64,000 nt of DNA from the NCBI RefSeq assembly GCF_029867415.1, contig NC_081186.1:15260930-15324929 (forward strand), written 5' to 3'. Below the pieces are notes generated by a model. That model was not told the origin of the DNA and searched no databases. It saw nothing but the letters and a program-made list of their open reading frames with translations. A program made the translations under genes and the position numbers. This document shows, in pieces, positions 58,100 to 64,000 of this stretch. The DNA comes from Vicia villosa. Lineage: Eukaryota > Streptophyta > Magnoliopsida > Fabales > Fabaceae. Numbering within the stretch: position 1 is the first letter of the stretch; every line of letters starts with the position of its first letter.

Positions 58100-59279
58100 C
58101 AGAAACTTCCCTAAAACCCTCACACACCAAAATTAACCAATCAGTAAATCAAATTAGTGAAAGTAATTAACAAACTAATTACGAAACTAACCGTGAGCAT
58201 GTCCTAGAAGAAGCGAAGAAGCATCACCATCAACAACAATACATCTGGCTCTCTGCAAATCTTCATCTAACTGCAACAGTATCCACGGCTCCAACACCAC
58301 GCCGGAACAGCCATCACTCCCTCCTGTATCCGCCGCGACGACCTTCAGCAATTTCGCAACCTTCAGCAGCATCCATTCCAAACATAAACTCATGTTCTAT
58401 TAATACAACTTGTACAATTTCTTGTTTGTTTTGCAACCATAACATTTCCATTCAGAATTTCAAAACAAAATCAAATCCACCATACAAATACAACTTCTTG
58501 TTTGTTTTACAAAGGCAAGTGTATCGATCGGAAACAAGTCCACACAAACTTCAAACTAACAACAACAATGTTTCTTTTATCTATTTCATGCAGAAAAAGA
58601 GGAAAGAACATAATCAAAGAACAGAATCAGTAAAGGACAAACTGTTCTAATCATAGCCGCCCAACTCCGACACTGACGCGGTTTCAACAACAAACATACC
58701 GAACTCCAGCGACATCACCTTCAGCGAACAACGATTCACCACTATTGAATCGCAACTCGTTCTCACCCCATCACACGGCCAGCACCGCTCTGGTTTAGAT
58801 CCGGCGAAGCCCCTTCTCCGACGTTGACGCATCCTACTTCGATCCATTCTCGGCCATCCCCACACCACCGCTGTCAGCTGCTCGTGACCCATAGCACCAA
58901 TCACGATCTGCCGCCGCCGCGAGGAGTTCAGCCTATACTGTTTTCCTATTTCGGTGTTGATGTTTGAGTGAATGGTGGAATTTAAAGATTGATAATTTTG
59001 TGTTTACTGTATCAAAGAGAATGAAGAACTCTGGGCCATTTATCTCAAATGTCACGCCAAAAGACCTAATCCTTTTATTTATTTAGGGTTTGGGAAAGAG
59101 AAAGAAGAGAGAGCTCGATTGATTTTAGGGTTTGTGTATTTATCTTTTTAATTTTTCTTTTACTTTTTTAATCTAAAAAAATTATAAAAGATAATAATTA
59201 TGAGAGGCAAACAAAAAAAAAGAGGGAAATTTTGGAGGGATATATTTTTTTAGGTTTGAGGCACAGTTTGAAGTGAAAA
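58100..59279. other. CACTA interior, unidentified
   Basis: The stretch at 58190-58400 and the GC-rich stretch at 58655-58930 (cgccgccgccgcg) look like pieces of gene 5' regions, possibly captured from host DNA. I could not identify them. Elsewhere it is AT-rich. The orientation of the CACTA element is not known. Confidence 0.35.
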
Positions 59280-59469
59280 TTATAAGGCCGCGGTTTTCCT
59301 TTGTGGCTTAAAATATCTGCAGTAGTAAAGGCCACAGTTTCATACTCCGGATCCAATATTTTATAACATAATTCTACGCTTTTAAAACCATGGCCAAATC
59401 ATATATGTGGCCACAGTTTCTGAGCTGTGGACAATTTTAGCGTGGCCGTAGGCCAAATTTCTAGTAGTG
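59280..59469. repeat. CACTA subterminal repeats, right end
   Basis: Copies of GGCCGCGGTTT, GGCCACAGTTT and the complement AAACCATGGCC occur within 190 bp of the end, mirroring the left side. Confidence 0.78.
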
Positions 59470-59580
59470 TCTTAAACCCATGAAAACTCTTTATTATTTT
59501 TCTTCGAATTTAGAATGACGAAATAAACGTCATTATTAACTTATAGCTCCAATAAAGAGGGCAAATTTTGGGGTGCAACA

Positions 59581-61516
59581 CAAAGTCAGCACTAGGTAAT
59601 GGAGGGAATTTTGGAGGATAGAGCTTGAAAGCCACTTCATAACGTTGTTCAGGTCAAACATACGTGGGCAATTTCAGCTTATCCAGTTTATTGGAAAATT
59701 TTTCACGTAAAGTGACCGCGGCTTCACGAACGGTCCGACTAAGGTCATCAGGCCTGTAGATAGTTTCAAAGAACTTTTGGAAAGCTTGAATTTCTTTAAT
59801 ATGGGTTGAAGTACATTTTTTGAAGTTCGCCTGCACATCAGCAAAAGCTTTAGTTAGTTCTTGCGAAAGACTATCCGCGTTGAAGATTTGTTTGTTATAA
59901 TTTTCTGTCCACCACTGATGGAAATCTATAGTGGAATAGAAGGCAGGTTCAAAAGAAATGGGAGAGAGGGTCGTGATGCCAACATATTTGGAGATCTTGG
60001 ATTCATAATCTTCTTCAGATGAGTGCATAGTGTGCAAACACATGTGATTTCTTTTTTCGTACATGCATTTAGGCTTGAGCTGAACCAAACCAAATTGTCT
60101 CGATACGAGATTAGGTTGGTAACAGAGAAGACAATAGTGACTCTTTGGGGACCGTAGTCGATGATACAATAGTTTAGGCGTCAAGAAAGCTTCCCAAATA
60201 ACCATAGATTCAACTTGTTAATCTGGAGAGGTTGCAGGAAATTTTCATGTAAACCATTCGGGACCCACTTCTCTTTTTACGAACGGAGCCATAGAAGGGC
60301 TGAACTGGTAACGTTTAGCAAACGTCATGATGTATGCTCGGAAAGTTTCGCGCAGTTTTCCTCCTTCTTCTAAAGGGGTTAGGGGAGCTAGCCTAGTTCC
60401 TTCAAAGGTTCGGTTCCGAATAGCTGGGTCTCTTTCATCAACAACGCCTTTACTTGGAAGGAAAGCTTCGAAGGTGGCATTGAGCCATAACTGCAAAAGC
60501 CAAAAGGGGCCAGCGAACAGAAGAGAAGTTCCAGTTTTGTAGTTTTTGATGAGATTTGTTGCTTCGCCAAGGATTTCATAAAGGTACCCTAGAATTAGCT
60601 GGCTCAAGTTTAATTTCTTCCTAGCATTGATCTGGTTAGCCATACAAAGATACCTCTTGGCTACTTGAAGAGACCTCGAACAGAAAACACACCTCGAAAG
60701 CCAGAGTGCCAGAAATGCAATATGCTCTTCATCTGATACTTCATCAGTCGTTGTGTCATGATGTTTCATGATGAATGGAGTAAAAGTGGCTTTGATTTCA
60801 TTAAATTGTATGGTATCTGTATCCATGTAGTTGGGATCGAAGATTTCCCTTATTGGTCGAAGCCCTGTAATAGCGGCTATGTCGAAAAGAGTTGGGGTAA
60901 TCATCCCACAAGGAAGATGGAAGGTATTATGAGAAGCATTCCAGAAATATATAGACGCTACTAACATGGTTTGGTTATATTCTAAGTCTGTCTTAGATAA
61001 TTGGATCAAGTCATAAATCCCTAACTCCTTCTAGAATGGAGCTTTTTTGGCTTCAACCTTAGCCAACCAAGCATAATAAAGTTCAAGATCCTTCACTAAA
61101 GGAACCGCTCTAAACACTTTGAGAAAATTGGTCATGTAACTTAGGCTAATTTTTTCTGGAACAACAGCGGCTTCAGTCGAAGCGCCGTCTACATTGGTGG
61201 TTTCAGCTAAGAGTGGGTTACCCACTTTGTCTATTTTGTTCTTACTAACTAAAGGCCTAGTTTTGTAATAAACAGGGAAGAATTTGTCTTGAAAAGGATT
61301 ATTATCGCCAGGTAAAGGACCCATAAAAGCATGAGTCTTTTCAGAAAGAAGAAAAGGGATAATTACCTGGGAAGCATAAATGGCACGAGATTCTTTTAGG
61401 TTTGGGTCTGGAATGTACTGCTGATTGCCCACTTGTGTAGGGCGTTGAAGTTGTTGAACATGTTGAAGAGCGTTTGAAGTTTCTGGTGGTGGTTTTTGGA
61501 CGGTGGAAGACGCCAT
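59581..61516 (-). pseudogene. T0 antisense gene 2 (plant mobile domain), 5' half
   Basis: It starts at ATG 61516 (MASSTVQKPPPETSN). One frame runs to the M1 junction at 59581. Four stops interrupt it: TAG 61033-61031, TGA 60247-60245, TAA 60220-60218 and TGA 59656-59654. Motifs typical of the plant mobile domain are visible: WNASHNTFHLPCGMITPTLFDIAAITGL (about 60935-60860) and the GPFWLLQLWLNATFE stretch (about 60510). Such domains occur in host MAIN-like proteins and in extra ORFs of Tat elements. The frame continues at 21290. The gene is dead from the stops and from M1. Confidence 0.72.
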
Positions 61517-61639
61517 GAGTGGGTTGCTTCAAGGGATAGAGTTGAAATCTAAAAAGGGGTTTTTTGGTGCGTGTTTGCGTTCAGGAAAATGAAGAAACAA
61601 TGATGTGTGAAGAAGAAAGAATCCTGAATAATGAAACCT

Positions 61640-61650
61640 TGGTATTTAAA
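61640..61650 (-). promoter_or_regulatory. weak TATA-like element upstream of antisense gene 2
   Basis: Minus strand CTTTAAATACC lies about 125 bp before the ATG at 61516. This is a weak match. Confidence 0.25.
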
Positions 61651-61974
61651 GGTTTAGTGAAAACTTTTCAAATTACTTTTAGGTTCTGAATAAAGGTTAA
61701 CGAACACGCGTCAGGAGCTGATTCACTCGTCTGGAGGTCGAACAGTTATTAGCCTTACTCATAGTATCTAGGAGCAATGATCATAAGTAATGATGAAATG
61801 TGGGAACACACATTTTGAAGAGACGTTTTTGAAAATGACAAGATATCTTTGAAAGAGGAGTCATAAATGATTGTGACGTTAGTTAGAGTCTTGGAACTCG
61901 AAAAATATGAGGATATCGAAATCTCATTATAGCAAGAAACGCCTATTTCTCTCATCTTTCCGAAACAGTCATTT

Positions 61975-61987
61975 ATTGGGGGCATTT
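61975..61987 (+). other. T0 polypurine tract
   Basis: ATTGGGGGCATTT directly precedes TGTTAGCTGG. The form GGGGGCAT is shared with T1's tract (AGGGGCATC). Confidence 0.5.
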
Positions 61988-62910
61988 TGTTAGCTGGAGA
62001 TTTCGATCGTTGAATATGCTTTTTCGAAGACTTGAGTTTCGAAAAGAAAATGGCTTTCGATGGCCATTTCCGAGGATGTTATTTATGATGAAGATTCCTA
62101 AAATCGAAGCTGAATTGAGATAGGCTGTCTTCAAGACTTAAATGGTTTTCTGAAATACAAGAGTACTGAAACTTGAAGTATTTCACTGCATTCTCACAAA
62201 GAGCACGTTGCCACGTATCGAAATAGGATTCAGGCAGGAGGTTTTGAATTTCGAATAGTCTGATTGAACCAACGAGGACAGATGGCGCCCCAGGGATTCG
62301 AAGCACATGCATGTGGGCAATGTGGCATTTCGTTAGCGTAGGACCGTTAGGGTCGAATTAGTATAAATAAGGGTCTTAGTATCAGGATCCAGGGTGTTCA
62401 TTTTGTACAAATCACTCAAAAATCACTCAAGTATCAAGTGTTAAGAAAAAGAGTTCGCTGAGAAATGTACGTATGACACCAACACTTTAAATATGTTTGT
62501 ATTTCTATTACAGAATCGAAATGTCTTTTAATTTCCTTTACTTTTTCGCCTAGTCTTTCTTTTGATTCAAGTGTGTTTACTTCTTTCGTTAAGTTGTTAC
62601 ATTCTTGCACTTTACATTCCTGAAACTTACATTGTTTTACATCTTCGTGAAAGTTTTACTTACGTTTATTAACAAGTTTACTTTTAGTTGTGTACTTCGT
62701 TAGTTTATTTCGCAAGTTATTTATACGTTCATACCATAACCAAGTTTTTTGAAGCGAAACGAAAGACCAAGAGAATATGAACCAAATTATCTTGAAAGAC
62801 AACTCTTTGACTATGTCCTAGGATCAATCTAGTCGATCCTACGAGTAACCAAAGTATATTTATAATTTGGAGGACTAGCGGTTGTTTACCGGAAATCACC
62901 ATAAACAGAG
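61988..62910 (+). repeat. likely T0 3' LTR
   Basis: It starts TGTTAGCTGGAGATTTCG after the purine tract. A TATA box is at 62362-62369 and pyrimidine-rich U5-like sequence follows. The right end is not fixed because the partner LTR is outside the window; I set it just before a direct repeat begins. Confidence 0.45.
62362..62369 (+). promoter_or_regulatory. TATA box in T0 LTR
   Basis: TATAAATA in AGTATAAATAAGGG, about 375 bp into the LTR. Confidence 0.55.
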
Positions 62911-63660
62911 AGAAAATTACATGCCCTTCCCTTATGCGATATTTCTGATGACTTCGTCGGATTTTAACTCCCCCTCTAAAAAAGACATGATAGTCCTCTT
63001 GAGTTGGTCGAAGGAATGGATATTCCAAAACTTAACCGACATGGGGGTTTGACGGGAGAGAAAATGATATGCCTTTCCCTTATGCGATATTCCGGTTCAG
63101 GATCAGGACGCTTGGATGATGTTTGCTGCCATGATTCTGGCCTTATGCGAGACATTTTTGTGTTTGTGTTTAGGGTTTGTGTTTGTGTTTGTGTTTGTGT
63201 GTAATGAAAACCTAGAAACCCCAAATTTATAGAAGCCTTTGGAGACTATCGACCACACAATCTCTGTCACAGAACGTTTCGTAGATATATCCATAGAAGG
63301 GTCATAGATTTTTCCGTTCCACCCTTTCGTAGATACATTTACCAAAGTTTCCCTGCTATTTTTTTGGAAAAATTCAAAGCAGTAGCAGCAATAGCAGTAT
63401 AAAACACATAAACTACAAAAAAAGGATTATATTGCAATGGTATATAATGCATAAATTACATTTTGAAAATCGAAAATACATCAAAAGAACTGTCGCCGGC
63501 TAAATCTATTGGTGGTTCCAATGTTGACTTTTCCTAAGTTTTATAAATATTTGATTTAAAGTGTATTTAAAATATAATAGTTTACTCTTAAATTATTTAT
63601 ATTTTAATAAATAGAAAAACCTTTACCTATGCTTCATACACTTTCAATTGGCTTTTTATT
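62911..63660. other. flanking DNA, no clear gene
   Basis: A 36-bp direct repeat (GAGAGAAAA...CTTATGCGATATT) lies at 62908-62943 and 63056-63092. Minus-strand frames of about 80 codons are unsupported. The rest is AT-rich. Confidence 0.4.
63157..63202. repeat. TTTGTG microsatellite
   Basis: Six to seven TTTGTG units interrupted by one TTTAGGG. Confidence 0.85.
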
Positions 63661-63674
63661 TCAAATAAATCACA

Positions 63675-63730
63675 TAGCACAATTGATAAGAAGGAAAGAC
63701 TTGCAAATAGAAGGTCACAGATACGAATCC
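63675..63730 (+). mobile_element. tRNA-like A/B boxes, possible SINE
   Basis: TAGCACAATTGATAAG resembles an A box (TAGCTCAGTTGGTAAG), and GGTCACAGATACGAATCC starting 38 bp later resembles a B box (GGTTCGAATCC). The spacing fits an RNA polymerase III promoter. I see no clear poly(A)/T tail or target duplication. It could be a decayed SINE head, or part of an LTR that carries such sequence. Confidence 0.35.
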
Positions 63731-63790
63731 CATGGGCCTTTGAGTTAGATCATTTCCTTATTTAGATTTGATTTTAACCTAATTTCAGTC

Positions 63791-63798
63791 TATAAATA
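63791..63798 (+). promoter_or_regulatory. TATA box near the window end
   Basis: TATAAATA in CAGTCTATAAATAGGAG, followed by a CT-rich, ACAC-rich leader. It may be the U3/R border of another LTR that continues past the window. No partner is visible. Confidence 0.45.
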
Positions 63799-64000
63799 GG
63801 AGACTGCTCACCCTCTTTTTTTCACACACAATATCAACAATTTTACACAACACTCACAATTTTACAAAACCTTTTTTCATAGGTTTTTTTCAAAACCTAT
63901 ATTTCTTTGGCCAATGATTTTTATATGAGGCCCCCATTTATTTTTAATTTCTTTTAGTTTTAATTTGTTTGTCCTTTTGACCATGTCATGCTTATCTGAT

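Larger units (their letters stand above)
57044..59469. mobile_element. non-autonomous CACTA (En/Spm-type) transposon, 2426 bp
   Basis: It begins CACTACAGGAAAAAAG and ends in ...TTTCTAGTAGTG, whose reverse complement is CACTACTAGAAA. It is flanked by TCT on both sides (57041-57043, 59470-59472). The uninterrupted left M1 LTR confirms the empty site (CTTTCTTCTTAAACCC). Both ends are rich in subterminal motifs of the form GGCCRCGGTTT. No transposase frame is present. The interior carries pieces of a PRP38 gene. Confidence 0.92.
21296..59580 (-). mobile_element. M1: Ogre-type Ty3/gypsy retrotransposon lacking protease
   Basis: This is a minus-strand element with its 5' LTR on the right and 3' LTR on the left. 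In its own sense order it carries ORF1, gag, a predicted intron, RT-RNase H, a second RNase H, integrase, a long repeat-rich 3' UTR and a polypurine tract. M2 (29988-46724) and a CACTA element (57044-59469) inserted later; without them M1 is about 19 kb. The LTRs differ at a scatter of positions near the left and right starts, roughly 1-2% by eye, so M1 is older than M2. The gag, RT and integrase motifs look functional. The protease is missing and ORF1 has one stop. Confidence 0.88.
53252..59580 (-). repeat. M1 5' LTR, interrupted by a CACTA element
   Basis: On the plus strand it starts TGTCACTACCGCG and ends GGGGTGCAACA at 59580. The LTR consists of 53252-57043 plus 59470-59580, with one TCT counted twice. 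It carries the same GGTTCC array (55057-55400), hairpin (53411-53426) and internal primer-site-like motif (53272-53283) as the left LTR, with scattered substitutions. Confidence 0.92.
13062..62910 (+). mobile_element. T0: old Tat/Ogre-like Ty3/gypsy element, split by later insertions
   Basis: T0 is the outermost layer visible. It has a decayed sense pol (13062-17735), two antisense genes, and a purine tract with an LTR-like segment at 61975-62910. The SIRE element interrupts its left side and M1 (21296-59580) interrupts its antisense gene. Its gag and 5' LTR lie left of the window. That the antisense genes belong to T0, rather than to neighbouring DNA, is inferred from their place between pol and the purine tract, where Tat elements are known to carry extra ORFs. 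Confidence 0.65.

Noticed and set aside
63157..63202. Interstitial telomere repeat
   Set aside because: Only one TTTAGGG is present; the unit is TTTGTG.
1..64000. Intact host genes, rRNA or functional tRNA genes
   Set aside because: None seen. All sizeable coding matches belong to transposons or to the captured PRP38 piece; the only tRNA-like sequence (63675-63730) has degraded boxes.

Overview
This is intergenic repeat DNA from a large plant genome. The likely source is a legume of the pea/vetch tribe (Fabeae). That is an inference from the density of giant Ogre/Tat-type Ty3/gypsy elements, a tRNA-Arg-type primer-binding site, a SIRE/Maximus-type Ty1/copia element with an env-like gene, and plant-specific 'mobile domain' proteins. 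I see no intact host gene. Nearly all of the window is one nested stack of transposons.

Layout from left to right. (1) 1-8438: T1, a non-autonomous Ogre-type element (+) with 3.27-kb LTRs, the left one cut by the window edge, and a non-coding 3.6-kb interior. It sits inside (2) 8439-~13055: the 3' end of a SIRE/Maximus copia element (+), comprising a broken env-like gene and the 3' LTR. This in turn sits inside (3) T0, an old Tat/Ogre-like element (+). T0 has a decayed protease-RT-RNase H-integrase region (13062-17735), followed by two antisense genes. One is a 238-aa ORF (18714-17998). The other is an intron-containing plant-mobile-domain gene (61516-59581 continuing at 21295-19272). A polypurine tract and an LTR-like segment lie at ~61975-62910.

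(4) M1 (21296-59580, minus strand) is an Ogre-type element inserted in frame inside that antisense gene. It has LTRs, ORF1 with one stop, gag, a predicted intron that joins gag to pol in frame, RT-RNase H, a second RNase H and integrase, but no protease. (5) M2 (29988-46724, minus) is a very young Ogre-like element that split M1's pol. It has 4432-bp LTRs, a perfect CCTGG target duplication and only a shortened gag-like gene. (6) A 2.4-kb CACTA transposon (57044-59469, TCT duplication) sits in M1's right LTR and carries exons and introns of a PRP38 splicing-factor gene. (7) 62911-64000 is flanking AT-rich DNA with a tRNA-like (SINE-like) motif and a second TATA box.

The observation I find most worth pursuing is that the repeat arrays of T1, M1 and M2 have unrelated sequences but are all built from small hairpins. 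Their stems vary between copies in a compensatory way, so pairing is kept while sequence drifts. Other points of interest are a candidate U12-type AT-AC intron in the antisense gene, antisense introns carried in a retrotransposon, a missing protease with the reading frame preserved, gag stop codons that overlap a splice donor in two elements, and the PRP38 capture.

All comparisons were made by eye. Family names come from motif recognition, not from database searches.
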